Positions 1 through 9,410 are shown, numbered from the stretch's first letter. The stretch: 64,000 nucleotides of DNA from Rhodoferax sp. (GCA_008015235.1 SSFF01000005.1:62001-126000), one strand, 5' to 3'. The notes: generated from the letters alone by a model not told the origin. Made by a program: numbers and translations.

Positions 1-755
1 TCGTAGCGGTGGGCTTCAAAGGCTTCGTTGTTGAAGTACTTGACGGTCTCGTAGTTCAGCAGCGAGTCCACGGCCTTGGTGTGGGCCGCAGAGTCGAACT
101 CGTTGGCCTGGCGCCGGAACTGGGTGCGCCATTCGGTGATCTTGACGGTAAAGAGGATGTACCCCGCCAGTGCCGCCAGAGTGATCCAGACGTACCACAT
201 GTCGAACTTGGCGCCCAGCACCGCCAGCACCAGCGCCACCTCGATGAGGGTGGGAACGATCGAAAAGAGCGAATAGGAAATGAGCGATTCGATGCCACGC
301 ACGCCGCGCTCGATGTCACGTGTCATGCCGCCGGTCTGGCGCTCCAGGTGAAAGCGCAGGCTCAGGGCATGCAGGTGTTCGAAGGTTTGCAGCGCAATGG
401 CGCGCGCTGCGCCCTGCGTGGCCTTGGCAAACACCAGCTCGCGCAGCTCGGTGAACAGCGAAGCGGAAAAACGCAGCGCACCGTAGGCCAGCAACAGCCC
501 CATGGGCACCACCAGCAAGGCGGCCTGCACCGGATTGACCGCAGGGGCCATGGTGTCGACCAGGGTCTTGAGCAGCACCGGAACCCCAACATTGGCCAGC
601 TTGGCCGCAATCATCAGGGACAAGGCGGCCGCCATGCGCCACTTGTACTGCCACAGGTAGGGAAACAAACGCCGCAGCGTGGCAGCGTCCGAACGGGGGG
701 CTGCGGGGGTGTTGTCACCGGCAGGTGCCGGTGCAGATCGACCTTCGGGGCGCAT
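1..755 (-). CDS. ATM1-type ABC transporter, N-terminal membrane domain (partial, runs off window)
   Basis: This is the first 251 codons of an ABC half-transporter in which membrane and ATPase domains are fused; the ATPase part lies beyond base 1. The ATG at 755 gives a soluble proline/alanine-rich leader of about 25 residues, then a type I exporter membrane domain beginning RRLFPYLWQYKWRM, with later segments RQTGGMTRDIERG and LNYETVKYFNNE. These features are typical of the ATM1/HMT1 (ABCB7-like) subfamily, which exports glutathione or metal-thiol compounds; that role is family knowledge. It starts 18 bases after the MFS gene on the same strand, so the two are probably co-transcribed. No strong ribosome-binding site is visible. 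Confidence 0.85.
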   Translation of the reverse strand, partial: MRPEGRSAPAPAGDNTPAAPRSDAATLRRLFPYLWQYKWRMAAALSLMIAAKLANVGVPVLLKTLVDTMAPAVNPVQAALLVVPMGLLLAYGALRFSASLFTELRELVFAKATQGAARAIALQTFEHLHALSLRFHLERQTGGMTRDIERGVRGIESLISYSLFSIVPTLIEVALVLAVLGAKFDMWYVWITLAALAGYILFTVKITEWRTQFRRQANEFDSAAHTKAVDSLLNYETVKYFNNEAFEAHRY

Positions 756-773
756 CGTGGGTAAAAGGTGTGA

Positions 774-1988
774 TTATCGTTTCAGGACATGGTGCTGCGC
801 CCAGGCCAGCGCCAACACCCCGGCACTGGTCAGGGCCACTACCGCCACCAGGCCGGCCGTATAGCTGCCGCCTACGCTCCAGGCCCAGCCCAAAGCCAAG
901 GGCGCGGCCGCACGCGCCAGCGCCAGGGGAATGCCCAGCGCACCGTTGAGCGCGGCCACGTGCTGCAAGCTTACATACTGCGCCATGGCCGTGCCTTTGA
1001 CGATGGTGAGCATGCCGTTACCCATGCCGAACAGAAGCACAAAAAGCAGCACCACCGCCTGGTGGGCGGCGCCGAGCCAGGGCGATACCAGCAAGGCCAC
1101 CAGCCCCAGCGGAATGAGCGCCGGAATCAGACGGTTGGCATGGTGCACATCGAGCCGATGCTCGAACAGGTAAAGCAGCACACGCCCGAGTACCTGGAAG
1201 GCTCCAATCAAGGCCGGCACCGCCACCACCCAGGTCTCGGGCAACGCGTGTTCGCGCAGCAGGCTGATCATGTGCGCCGGCAGCGAGGCCGTGGCCGCCG
1301 TCATGAGCACCATGAACACGCCGATCAGGACAAAGGCCCGCGAATGCAGCAACGGCCGCACACCAGCCGCCTGCGGGGCTGCGGTCGGCGCATGGGCGGG
1401 AACCGCCGGTGCTGCGCCCCGCAGCAGCCAGGCATGCAGCGGCGCGCACACCAGCAGGTGCAAGGCGGCCAGCGCCAGCATGGCGTCGCGCCAGCCCCAT
1501 TGGTCCATCAGCCAGGCCCCGGCGGGTATGAACACCGTGCTGGCCAGGCCGCCCAGAAACGTCATCGTGATGATGGCGCGGCGAAAGTCACCCGGAAAGC
1601 GCCGCGTGACCACGGCAAACACCGGGCTGTAGAGCACGCAGGCCATGGCCGCGCCCAAGCCGATCCACAGTGCATAGAACCCGGCTGCCGAATCGACCAC
1701 CCGGTGCAGCCCCAGACAGGCTGCGGCCAGCAGGGAGCCCAGCACCATGACACGACGCTCCAGCCCACGGTCGATCCAGCGCCCCACCGGATAGGCCAGC
1801 AAGCCCTCCACCAGCAATGCCAAGCTGAAGGCCAGCGACATCTGCACCCGCCCCAGTCCCAGATCGCGCTCCACCGGCTCCATGAGCAAGGCAAAGGTGT
1901 AGAAGATGCTGCCCCAGCTGATGAGCTGGGCCAGCGAGAGCCAGAGCACCCAGCCCGGGCGGTAGACAGCATGGCGCGCGGAATTCAC
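774..1988 (-). CDS. MFS transporter
   Basis: This 404-residue protein is an inner-membrane major facilitator permease with about 12 hydrophobic segments, the normal MFS length. The N-terminal half opens with WLSLAQLISWGSIFYTFALL and carries a loop GRWIDRGLERR resembling the MFS motif between helices 2 and 3. The middle loop (about residues 195-215) is Ala/Pro-rich and probably cytoplasmic. The start chosen is GTG at 1988, just before the first membrane segment; longer in-frame versions would run backwards through the divergent thioesterase gene. Substrate unknown. The ABC exporter gene follows immediately, suggesting joint expression. Confidence 0.8.
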   Translation of the reverse strand: MNSARHAVYRPGWVLWLSLAQLISWGSIFYTFALLMEPVERDLGLGRVQMSLAFSLALLVEGLLAYPVGRWIDRGLERRVMVLGSLLAAACLGLHRVVDSAAGFYALWIGLGAAMACVLYSPVFAVVTRRFPGDFRRAIITMTFLGGLASTVFIPAGAWLMDQWGWRDAMLALAALHLLVCAPLHAWLLRGAAPAVPAHAPTAAPQAAGVRPLLHSRAFVLIGVFMVLMTAATASLPAHMISLLREHALPETWVVAVPALIGAFQVLGRVLLYLFEHRLDVHHANRLIPALIPLGLVALLVSPWLGAAHQAVVLLFVLLFGMGNGMLTIVKGTAMAQYVSLQHVAALNGALGIPLALARAAAPLALGWAWSVGGSYTAGLVAVVALTSAGVLALAWAQHHVLKR

Positions 1989-2078
1989 GCAGCCATTGTC
2001 ACCGCAGAAGTCCGGCCCCACCCCAGACTTTGGCATCTCAGGCGACAATGGCTGCTGTCTGCAGCTTTTACTTCCACC

Positions 2079-2495
2079 ATGACCGACACGCCCAACGCCC
2101 CTTCCGTTGAACTGCCCACCGACCAGGAGCTGGTGCTCAAGGTGATTCCCATGCCGGCCGACACCAATGGCAATGGCGACATCTTTGGCGGCTGGGTCAT
2201 GGCCCAGGTGGACTTGGCGGGTTCGGTGCTGCCAGCGCGCTATACCCAGGGGCGCATGGCCACGGTGGCCGTGAACGAATTCATCTTCAAACACCCGGTG
2301 CGCGTGGGTGACATCTTGTCGTTCTTTGCCAAAGTCACCCGCATCGGACGCACATCCATTACCGTGGACGTGAGCGTGTTTGCCGAGCGCTACCGCAACC
2401 AGGGCAGCTACATCAAGGTCACGCACGCGACGCTGACCTATGTGGCCATCGACGACCAGGGACGTCCGCGTGAAATTCCCAAAACAGGGGCCTGA
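2079..2495 (+). CDS. yciA: Acyl-CoA thioesterase, YciA-like hotdog protein
   Basis: This 138-residue single-hotdog protein should hydrolyse acyl-CoA to free acid and CoA in the cytoplasm. The segment NGDIFGGWVMAQVDLAGS (about residues 29-46) matches the YciA/acyl-CoA hydrolase active-site region, with the Asn and Asp expected in the catalytic site, followed by the core strand VNEFIFKHPVRVGD. Length fits YciA (about 130-150). The ATG at 2079 is chosen because the hotdog fold begins about 20 residues later. It is transcribed divergently from the MFS gene across 90 bases and ends at a clear terminator, so it is probably a single-gene transcript. Confidence 0.88.
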   Translation: MTDTPNAPSVELPTDQELVLKVIPMPADTNGNGDIFGGWVMAQVDLAGSVLPARYTQGRMATVAVNEFIFKHPVRVGDILSFFAKVTRIGRTSITVDVSVFAERYRNQGSYIKVTHATLTYVAIDDQGRPREIPKTGA

Positions 2496-2515
2496 AGCAG
2501 GCCTGCAGCGCACGC

Positions 2516-2544
2516 AGCAGCGGCCTTTTGGCCGCTTCTTTTTT
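2516..2544 (+). terminator. Rho-independent terminator of the yciA-like gene
   Basis: A 7-bp GC-rich stem (AGCGGCC / GGCCGCT, bases 2519-2536) with a TTTT loop is followed by a T-rich run to 2544. It lies 24 bases after the thioesterase stop codon. Confidence 0.85.
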
Positions 2545-2688
2545 GGGGCCTTTCCTCGGTGATTACCCTTGGTTTCCCCACCAAACACCCCAGCGAAGTC
2601 ACACCAGCGACAAGACATCGGTAACAACCCTATCCGCGCTTTGTGAGCCCCCCGGTATAAACCCGGCAGGACATCACAAGGAGACATA

Positions 2689-3585
2689 GTGCAGGTTCTA
2701 CAGCTGTTGATCAGCGGTGTGGCACAGGGCTGCATCTACGGGCTGATCGCCTTGGGCTTCGTGCTCATCTACAAAGCCACCGAAACAGTCAGCTTCGGCC
2801 AGGGCGAACTCATGATGCTGGGCGCATTTGCAGGCCTGGTGTGCATGACGATGCTGGGCTTTCCATACTGGCTCGCCGTCATCAGCGCCATCGTGGCGCT
2901 GGCCGCACTGGGTGTGCTGACCGAGCGCATCATCATCCGGCCGATCCTGGGGCAACCGGCGTTTTCCATCGTGATGCTGACCATCGGTATCGGTTACGTC
3001 GCACGGGGCCTCATCACCATGGTGCCGGGCATAGGCACCGATACCCTGGCCCTGCCCGTGCCCTACAAGGACGAGATCCTGAAATTTGGCGGCAATGAAT
3101 TCGGCGTCGGGGCGCTCATCATCAACGTCGAGCAGATGGTGGTCATCGGCGCCACGGCCGTACTGTGTGCGCTGCTGTTCGTGCTGTTCAAGTACAGCAA
3201 GATCGGCATCGCGATGCAGGCCGCATCGCAGAACCAGCTGGCGGCCTACTACATGGGCATTCCGGTGCAGCGGCTCAACGGCCTGGCCTGGGGCTTGGCC
3301 GCGGCCGTGGCCGCCATTGCCGGCCTGCTGCTGGCTCCCATTACCTTCGTGCATGCCAATATGGGCTTCATCGGCCTCAAGGCATTCCCGGCCGCCGTGG
3401 TCGGCGGCTTTGGCAGCCTGCCGGGGGCCATTGTCGGCGGCATCCTCATCGGCACGGTGGAGTCGTTTTCCGGCTTTTACCTGCCCGACGGGTTCAAGGA
3501 CGTGGCCGCCTACGTGGTGGTGCTGGCCATGCTGATGTTCAAGCCCAATGGCCTGTTCGGTGAAACCCTGCGCAAGAAGGTGTAA
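2689..3585 (+). CDS. livH: Branched-chain amino acid/carboxylate ABC transporter permease LivH (operon 1)
   Basis: This 298-residue integral membrane protein is a LivH-type permease, one of the two membrane subunits of a HAAT importer. It begins QLLISGVAQGCIYGLIALGF and carries the LivH features AIVGGILIGTVES and MLMFKPNGLFG at the C-terminus. The start is GTG at 2689, set by AAGGAG at 2679-2684. It is the first gene of a tight six-gene operon (livH-livM-livG-livF-ligase-binding protein). The liv name reflects family; with an acyl-CoA ligase in the operon the cargo may be a carboxylic acid rather than an amino acid. Confidence 0.93.
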   Translation: MQVLQLLISGVAQGCIYGLIALGFVLIYKATETVSFGQGELMMLGAFAGLVCMTMLGFPYWLAVISAIVALAALGVLTERIIIRPILGQPAFSIVMLTIGIGYVARGLITMVPGIGTDTLALPVPYKDEILKFGGNEFGVGALIINVEQMVVIGATAVLCALLFVLFKYSKIGIAMQAASQNQLAAYYMGIPVQRLNGLAWGLAAAVAAIAGLLLAPITFVHANMGFIGLKAFPAAVVGGFGSLPGAIVGGILIGTVESFSGFYLPDGFKDVAAYVVVLAMLMFKPNGLFGETLRKKV

Positions 3586-3587
3586 GC

Positions 3588-4664
3588 ATGCGTTTCATTT
3601 TTAAAACCGATTACAGCCAGGACATCAAGCTGGCCAAGCATGGCGGGCACACCTTCTGGTATGGCCTGCTGCTCCTGTCGCTGGTCGCAGCCCCCTGGGC
3701 ACTTCCAGAATACTGGCTGGCCCAACTGACCTTCGTACTGATATACGCCATTGCTGGCCTGGGCATCATGCTGCTGGCCGGATTTACCGGACAGTTCTCG
3801 TTGGGCCACGCGGCCTTTCTTGGTGTGGGCGCCTACACCCAGGCGGTGCTGACCAATGCAGGGGTGCCATTCCCCGTGGCCTTGGCGGTCGCTGCCACGT
3901 TGTCGGCCACGGTCGGCATCGTGGTGGGGCTGCCAGCCTTGCGGGTCAAGGGCATCTACCTGGGAATGGCGACGCTCTCGTTCGGCTTCATCGTCGAAGA
4001 AGTGCTGGCACGCTGGGAGTCCGTCACCAAAGGCAATGCCGGCATGCACATTGCAGCGCCCGACATCTTCGGCTGGAAGGTCGAGAGCGGTGCACAGTTC
4101 TACGCCGTGTGCCTGGTCATCACCATCGCCGTCACCCTGGGCATCCTGAACCTGCTGCGCGCCCCGACCGGACGGGCGTTCGTGGCTATCCGTGACTCCG
4201 AGATCTCGGCACAGAGCATGGGCATCCACCTAGCCTACTACAAGACCCTGTCGTTTGCCATATCGGCCGGACTGGCCGGCATTGCCGGTGCCCTGTACGC
4301 GCACAAGCTGCAATTCATCTCGCCCGACCAGTTCAATATCCTGCAAAGCATCGACCTTCTACTGATGATCGTGGTGGGCGGGCTGGGTTCGGTGCATGGC
4401 GCCTTCCTGGGCGCCATCTTCCTGATCAGCATGCCCCAGGCGATTGCCCTGGTGAAAGACTACCTGCCAGCCTTCATCGGTGCGGCCCCCGGCTTGCAGG
4501 GGCTGGTCTACGGTGCGGTGTTGATCGCCTTTGTGCTGTTTGAACCCATGGGGCTGTATGGCCGCTGGCTGAAGGTTCGCACCTATTTGCAGATGTTCCC
4601 GTTCTACCGCAAGGGCATGTTCAAGCGGCAGAAGTCTTTCCAGAAATCGGATCGCCTCAAATGA
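3588..4664 (+). CDS. livM: Branched-chain amino acid/carboxylate ABC transporter permease LivM (operon 1)
   Basis: This 358-residue protein is the LivM partner of LivH. The family core is visible as LAGFTGQFSLGHAAFLGVGAY (about residues 64-84), the EAA-like loop ATLSFGFIVEEVLARWESVT and the C-terminal region LLLMIVVGGLGSVHGAFLGA. About 35 residues precede the first membrane helix and a basic tail of about 25 residues follows the last one. The start lies 2 bases after the livH stop, with AAGAAGG upstream, and its end overlaps livG by four bases (ATGA), indicating translational coupling. Confidence 0.93.
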   Translation: MRFIFKTDYSQDIKLAKHGGHTFWYGLLLLSLVAAPWALPEYWLAQLTFVLIYAIAGLGIMLLAGFTGQFSLGHAAFLGVGAYTQAVLTNAGVPFPVALAVAATLSATVGIVVGLPALRVKGIYLGMATLSFGFIVEEVLARWESVTKGNAGMHIAAPDIFGWKVESGAQFYAVCLVITIAVTLGILNLLRAPTGRAFVAIRDSEISAQSMGIHLAYYKTLSFAISAGLAGIAGALYAHKLQFISPDQFNILQSIDLLLMIVVGGLGSVHGAFLGAIFLISMPQAIALVKDYLPAFIGAAPGLQGLVYGAVLIAFVLFEPMGLYGRWLKVRTYLQMFPFYRKGMFKRQKSFQKSDRLK

Positions 4665-5491
4665 GTGACGCTCTTCTCAACGCCAAAAACCTCAGCGTGC
4701 GCTTCGGCGGCGTGCTGGCGGTCAACAATGTCTCCTTCGATGTCCGTAAGGGCGAGGTGTTCACACTGATCGGCCCCAACGGTGCTGGCAAGACCACGGT
4801 CTTCAACCTCATCAGCCGCATCTACACGCCAACCTCCGGCACGATCGACTACACCGATCCGGATGGACAGCCCATCGTGCTGACACAGCAGCCACCCCAG
4901 GCGATTGCATCCCTGGGCATTGCACGCACGTTTCAGAACATCGAACTGTTCGAGCATGCCAGCGTGCTGCACAACCTGCTGATCGGCCGCCACACCCACC
5001 GCCAAAGCAGTTTCTGGAACGACCTCCTGTTCACACGAACCGTGCGCGAGGCCGAGCTGCATTCGCGGCGCAAGGCCGAAGAGGTGATTGAGCTGCTCAA
5101 CCTACAGCATTACCGCGATTCGTTGGTGGCCGGTCTGCCTTATGGCGTGCGCAAGGTCGTGGAAATGGCCCGCGCCCTGTGCACCGAGCCGCAACTGCTG
5201 CTGCTGGACGAACCGTCCAGCGGCCTCAACGTGGAAGAAACCGACGACATGGCGTTCTGGATTTCCGACATCAAGGAAGAGCTTGGCATCACGGTGCTCA
5301 TGGTGGAGCACGACATGAGCCTGGTGTCCAAGGTCTCCGACCGCGTACTGGCCATGAACCAGGGCGAAGTGCTGGCCACGGGCAGCCCGCGCGAGGTGCA
5401 GACCAACCCGGCAGTCATTGAAGCCTATCTGGGGACGGTGGACGATGTCTCGTCACTGCGTCGCACCCAACAGATCCAGGAGGCCGCATGA
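4661..5491 (+). CDS. livG: ABC transporter ATP-binding protein LivG (operon 1)
   Basis: This 276-residue ATPase energises the LivHM permease from the cytoplasmic face. Visible motifs are Walker A GPNGAGKT (residues 38-45), a LivG-type degenerate signature LPYGVRKVVEMARAL, Walker B LLLLDEPSSGLN and the switch histidine in VLMVEHDMSLV. The extra insert between Walker A and the signature (about residues 65-150) is normal for LivG. It overlaps livM and livF by four bases each (ATGA), so all three are translationally coupled. Confidence 0.94.
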   Translation: MSDALLNAKNLSVRFGGVLAVNNVSFDVRKGEVFTLIGPNGAGKTTVFNLISRIYTPTSGTIDYTDPDGQPIVLTQQPPQAIASLGIARTFQNIELFEHASVLHNLLIGRHTHRQSSFWNDLLFTRTVREAELHSRRKAEEVIELLNLQHYRDSLVAGLPYGVRKVVEMARALCTEPQLLLLDEPSSGLNVEETDDMAFWISDIKEELGITVLMVEHDMSLVSKVSDRVLAMNQGEVLATGSPREVQTNPAVIEAYLGTVDDVSSLRRTQQIQEAA

Positions 5492-6285
5492 GTACCGTAC
5501 CTCCCGCCATCAGCGACCTGCCCGTGCTCAAGCTCTCCAACGTGGAAAGCGCCTACGGGCCGATCAAGGCCATCCGGGGCGTCAGCCTGCAGGTGCGGCG
5601 CGGCGAAATCGCGACCGTGCTGGGCTCCAACGGAGCCGGCAAGACCACCATCCTGAAGACCATCTCGGGCATCATCGATCCGCGCAAGGGCAGCATTGAG
5701 TTCAAGGGCGAGGACATCACCGCCAAGGACCCGGCACTGATCGTGCAGCAGGGCCTGTCGCACGTACCCGAAGGGCGTGAAGTATTTCCGCTGCTGTCGG
5801 TGCACGACAACCTGGTCATGGGCGCCTACACCCGCATCGACCGCGACGGTGTGGCGCGCGACATGGAGGCGGTGTACCAGTACTTCCCCATCCTCAAGGA
5901 ACGCAGCGCCCAGGACGCCGGACTGCTTTCGGGCGGTCAGCAGCAGATGCTGGCCATCTCGCGCGCCCTCATGGCCAACCCGGACCTGATCCTGCTCGAT
6001 GAACCCAGCCTGGGACTTTCGCCGAAGCTGACCAAGGAAATCTTCGAGATCGTGGTGCGCATCAACCGTGACCGCGGCACCACCATCCTGCTGGTGGAGC
6101 AGAACGCCAACATGGCCCTCAATGCCTCGGACTACGGCTACGTACTGGAGAACGGCCGCATCGTCATGGAAGACACCTGTGCCCACCTGCGCGAGAAGGA
6201 CGACATCAAGGAGTTCTACCTCGGCATGAAGGAAGACGGTGTGCGTGGTGAGCGCCGCTGGAAGAAAAAGAAAACCTGGAGATAG
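5488..6285 (+). CDS. livF: ABC transporter ATP-binding protein LivF (operon 1)
   Basis: This 265-residue ATPase is the second nucleotide-binding subunit of importer 1. It shows Walker A LGSNGAGKTT, signature LSGGQQQMLAISRALM, Walker B LILLDEPSLGLSP and the H-loop position occupied by Gln in LLVEQNANMA, as is usual in LivF. There is an N-terminal extension of about 12 residues and a very basic C-terminal tail ending RRWKKKKTWR, a feature also seen in many Burkholderiales LivF proteins. It is coupled to livG by an ATGA overlap, and the ligase gene starts only 6 bases later. Confidence 0.94.
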   Translation: MSTVPPAISDLPVLKLSNVESAYGPIKAIRGVSLQVRRGEIATVLGSNGAGKTTILKTISGIIDPRKGSIEFKGEDITAKDPALIVQQGLSHVPEGREVFPLLSVHDNLVMGAYTRIDRDGVARDMEAVYQYFPILKERSAQDAGLLSGGQQQMLAISRALMANPDLILLDEPSLGLSPKLTKEIFEIVVRINRDRGTTILLVEQNANMALNASDYGYVLENGRIVMEDTCAHLREKDDIKEFYLGMKEDGVRGERRWKKKKTWR

Positions 6286-6291
6286 CAAAAA

Positions 6292-8148
6292 ATGAGTCGT
6301 CTTTGGGATCTGGGCCACATTCAGCCCAACACCACCATTGCCATGCAGGGCGAGACCATTCCCGCCATGTTCTGGAATGCCGTGCAAGCCCGCGGGCCGA
6401 ATATCTGGATGCGGCAGAAGCACCTGGGCATCTGGCGCAGCTGGACCTGGAACGAGACCGCGCAGGCTGTACGCGAGATCGGTGCTGGGCTCATCAGCCT
6501 GGGCTTCAACGCCGGCGAGACCGGGGCGGTACTGGCCAACACCACTATCGACTGGGTCCTGGCCGACCTGGCCATCCTGTCGACGGGCGGTGTCTGCAAC
6601 GGCATCTACCCGACCGATGCCCCCGCCCAGGTGCAGTACCTGTGCGAAGACTCGCGCACCACCATCCTGTTTGTGGAGGACGACGAGCAGCTCGACAAGG
6701 CCCTCGAAGTGAAGGACCAATTGCCGCTGCTGCGCAAGATCGTGGTGTTCGACATGGAAGGTCTGCGCAATCTGCAGCACCCTGATGTGCTGAGCATGGA
6801 TGCATTGCGCGCACTGGGGCGCGAACTGCTGGCCAAGACGCCGCAGGCCGTGGAAGAGCGTGCGGCCGCCTGCAAGCCCGAAGACTTGGCCATCCTGGTC
6901 TACACCTCGGGCACCACCGGCAAACCCAAGGGCGCCATGCATCTGCACAAGGGACTGGTCTATGCCGTGCGCGGCTACAACGCGCTGGTTTCGCAGGACG
7001 AGAACGACGAGCGCATGTGCTTCCTGCCCCTGTGCCACATTGCCGAACGCCTGGGCGGCGAGTACTACGCGCTCTACACCGGTGCCAAGCTCAACTTCGT
7101 GGAAAACCCGGAAACGATTCCCGAGAACGTGCGCGAAATCGCGCCCACGGTGTTCACCGCCGTGCCGCGGGTGTGGGAGAAGTTCTATTCCGCGGTCATG
7201 ATCGCGCTGAAGGAAGCCGGGGCCGTGCAGCAGGCAGTCTATGCCTGGGGCATCGGAGTTGGCCAGCGCATTGCCGACAAGGTGCTGGCCAAGGAGCCTG
7301 TAGGCGCCTGGCTCAAGTTCCAGTTCATCGTGGCCCAATGGCTGGCACTGAACAATGTGCGCAAGCTCATTGGCGTGCACCATGCGCGTTACTTGGTGAC
7401 CGGTGCCGCACCCATCTCGCCCGAGCTGGTGCGCTGGTACATGGCGCTGGGCCTGCCTATGCTGGAGGTCTGGGGCATGACCGAAACTTGCGGCGCCTCC
7501 ACCGGCGTCCCGGCCAACGGCATGAAGCCGGGCTCCATTGGCCCGGCCGCGCCCTTCAATGAAGTCCGGCTGGACCCGGTCACCAGTGAAATCCTGGTGC
7601 GCGGCCCCAATGTGTTTGCCGGTTACCTGAACCAGCCCGAAAAAACGGCTGAGACCATCGACAAGGACGGATGGCTCCACACCGGTGACGTGGGCGTGGT
7701 GGATGGGGAAGGGTATTTCCGCATTACCGACCGCATGAAAGACATCATCATTACGGCCGGTGGCAAAAACATTACCCCGAGCGAACTCGAAAATGAACTC
7801 AAGTTCTCCCCCTACATCACCGATGCGGTGGTCATTGGTGATCGCCGACCGTATCTCACGGTGATCGTGATGATCGACCAGGAAAACGTCGAGAAGTTTG
7901 CGCAGGACCAGGACGTGCCTTTCTCCAACTACGCATCACTGACGCGAGCTCCGGAAGTGCAGGCGCTGATCCAGAGTGAGCTGGACCGCGTGAACAAGAA
8001 GTTCGCCCGGGTCGAGCAGATCAAGAAGTTCTTCCTGCTCGACAAGCAGCTCACCGCCGAAGACGAAGAGTTGACCCCCACCATGAAGCTCAAGCGCAAG
8101 CTGGTGGAAAAGAAATACGAGGCCCAGATCCAGGCCATGTACGCATGA
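6292..8148 (+). CDS. AMP-forming acyl-CoA ligase encoded within liv operon 1
   Basis: This 618-residue enzyme activates a carboxylic acid to its CoA thioester via an acyl-adenylate. The P-loop YTSGTTGKPKGAMH (about residues 203-216), the adenylate motif VWGMTETCGAS and the C-terminal HTGDVG...ITDRMKDIIITAGGKN segment place it in the long-chain acyl-CoA synthetase (FadD/FAA) branch of the ANL superfamily. Its position between livF and the binding-protein gene, 6 bases after livF, implies that imported acid is trapped as CoA ester on entry; that coupling is inferred. The chain length or ring nature of the substrate cannot be told from sequence. Confidence 0.9.
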   Translation: MSRLWDLGHIQPNTTIAMQGETIPAMFWNAVQARGPNIWMRQKHLGIWRSWTWNETAQAVREIGAGLISLGFNAGETGAVLANTTIDWVLADLAILSTGGVCNGIYPTDAPAQVQYLCEDSRTTILFVEDDEQLDKALEVKDQLPLLRKIVVFDMEGLRNLQHPDVLSMDALRALGRELLAKTPQAVEERAAACKPEDLAILVYTSGTTGKPKGAMHLHKGLVYAVRGYNALVSQDENDERMCFLPLCHIAERLGGEYYALYTGAKLNFVENPETIPENVREIAPTVFTAVPRVWEKFYSAVMIALKEAGAVQQAVYAWGIGVGQRIADKVLAKEPVGAWLKFQFIVAQWLALNNVRKLIGVHHARYLVTGAAPISPELVRWYMALGLPMLEVWGMTETCGASTGVPANGMKPGSIGPAAPFNEVRLDPVTSEILVRGPNVFAGYLNQPEKTAETIDKDGWLHTGDVGVVDGEGYFRITDRMKDIIITAGGKNITPSELENELKFSPYITDAVVIGDRRPYLTVIVMIDQENVEKFAQDQDVPFSNYASLTRAPEVQALIQSELDRVNKKFARVEQIKKFFLLDKQLTAEDEELTPTMKLKRKLVEKKYEAQIQAMYA

Positions 8149-8186
8149 TTTTTTCGCTGAACCGTTTTGACAAGGAGACAACGACC

Positions 8187-9362
8187 ATGAAACTGAAATC
8201 AGCAATCGCTCTGGCCACCCTGGCCCTCACCGCCGGCCTGGTACAGGCCCAGCAGCAAGGGGTGAGCAAGGACGAAATCGTCCTGGGCTCCATCCTCGAC
8301 CAGTCCGGCCCGCTGGCGGGCTTCGGCAAGCAGGCCCGCATGGGCATGCAGCTGGCCGTTGACGAACTCAACGAGACCGGTGGCATCCAGGGCCGCAAGA
8401 TCAAGCTGCTGGTGGAGGACGACGGCTACGACCCCAAGAAAGCCGTGCTGGCCGCCCAGAAACTGGTCAACCAGGACAAGATCTTCATGATGATGGGCCA
8501 CATCGGCACTGCCCAGAACATGGCAGCCATGCCGGTGCAGTTCGAGAAGAACGTGATCAACTTCTTCCCGATCACGGCAGCGCGTGAAATGTACGAGCCC
8601 TTCCACAAGCTCAAGTATTCGTTCGCAGCCCCCTACTACGTGCAGATGCTGGGCGCGGTGCCGAAGCTGGTGAAGGAAAAGGGCGTCAAGAAGGTCTGCA
8701 CGATCTACCAGGACGACGACTTCGGCCTCGAAGTGCTCAAGGGTGGTGAAGACGGCCTCAAGTCCATCGGCATGGAGTTCGCCGAGAAGACATCCTTCAA
8801 GCGTGGCGCCACCGACTTCTCCTCGCAGGTGCAGAAGATGCAGTCCAGCGGCTGCGAAATGATCGTGATGGGTACCATCATCCGCGAAACCATAGGCACC
8901 ATCGGCACCGCCCGCAAGCTTGGCTACAACCCTGTGTTCCTGGGCTCCAGCGCCGCCTACACCGACCTGATCCACAAGATCGGCGGCAAGGCCATGGACG
9001 GCCTGTACGCCACCATGACCGTGCAGAACCCCTACACCGACGAGCAAAGCCAGCCTATCCGCTTCTGGGCCAACAAGTACAAGACCAAGTTCAACGATGA
9101 CCCCACCGTGTTCTCGGTCTACGGCTATTCCATCATCACCACCTTCGCCAATGCCGCGAACAAGGCCGGCAAGAACCTGACCACCGACAGCTTCATCAAG
9201 GCCATGGACACCATGAGCATCCCGAGCGACATCTTCGGTAGCGCCCCGGCCACCTTCAGCCCGACCAAGCGCCTGGGCAGCGAGGCCTCGCGCCTGTCGC
9301 AGATCCAGGACGGCAAGTGGAAGACCGTGTCAGAGTACTTCACAGCCAGCGCCAAGAAATAA
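8187..9362 (+). CDS. Periplasmic substrate-binding protein of liv operon 1
   Basis: This 391-residue protein is a type I periplasmic binding protein (Peripla_BP_6, LivJ/K-like) that delivers substrate to LivHMGF. The start at 8187 is preferred over an in-frame ATG 42 bases upstream because AAGGAG (8172-8177) precedes it and it gives a clean signal peptide: MKLK, a hydrophobic core, then LVQA before the probable cleavage. The mature start EIVLGSILDQSGPLAGFGK and the segment GGIQGRKIKLLVEDDGYDP are family hallmarks. It is the last gene of the operon, 38 bases after the ligase, and ends at a strong terminator. Confidence 0.92.
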   Translation: MKLKSAIALATLALTAGLVQAQQQGVSKDEIVLGSILDQSGPLAGFGKQARMGMQLAVDELNETGGIQGRKIKLLVEDDGYDPKKAVLAAQKLVNQDKIFMMMGHIGTAQNMAAMPVQFEKNVINFFPITAAREMYEPFHKLKYSFAAPYYVQMLGAVPKLVKEKGVKKVCTIYQDDDFGLEVLKGGEDGLKSIGMEFAEKTSFKRGATDFSSQVQKMQSSGCEMIVMGTIIRETIGTIGTARKLGYNPVFLGSSAAYTDLIHKIGGKAMDGLYATMTVQNPYTDEQSQPIRFWANKYKTKFNDDPTVFSVYGYSIITTFANAANKAGKNLTTDSFIKAMDTMSIPSDIFGSAPATFSPTKRLGSEASRLSQIQDGKWKTVSEYFTASAKK

Positions 9363-9380
9363 GCGCCCTGCCCCGCAACA

Positions 9381-9407
9381 AAAACGCCACCCTTGGGTGG
9401 CGTTTTT
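9381..9407 (+). terminator. Rho-independent terminator of liv operon 1 (bidirectional)
   Basis: A near-perfect 12-bp stem (AAAACGCCACCC / GGGTGGCGTTTT) with a 2-base apex sits 18 bases after the binding-protein stop codon. A-tract and T-tract flank it, so it could also terminate transcription coming from the opposite strand. Confidence 0.92.
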
Positions 9408-9410
9408 CAT

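Noticed and set aside
789..2078. Long plus-strand extension in frame with the yciA-like gene
   Set aside because: It lies antisense to the MFS gene and has no homology; the hotdog domain begins just after the ATG at 2079.
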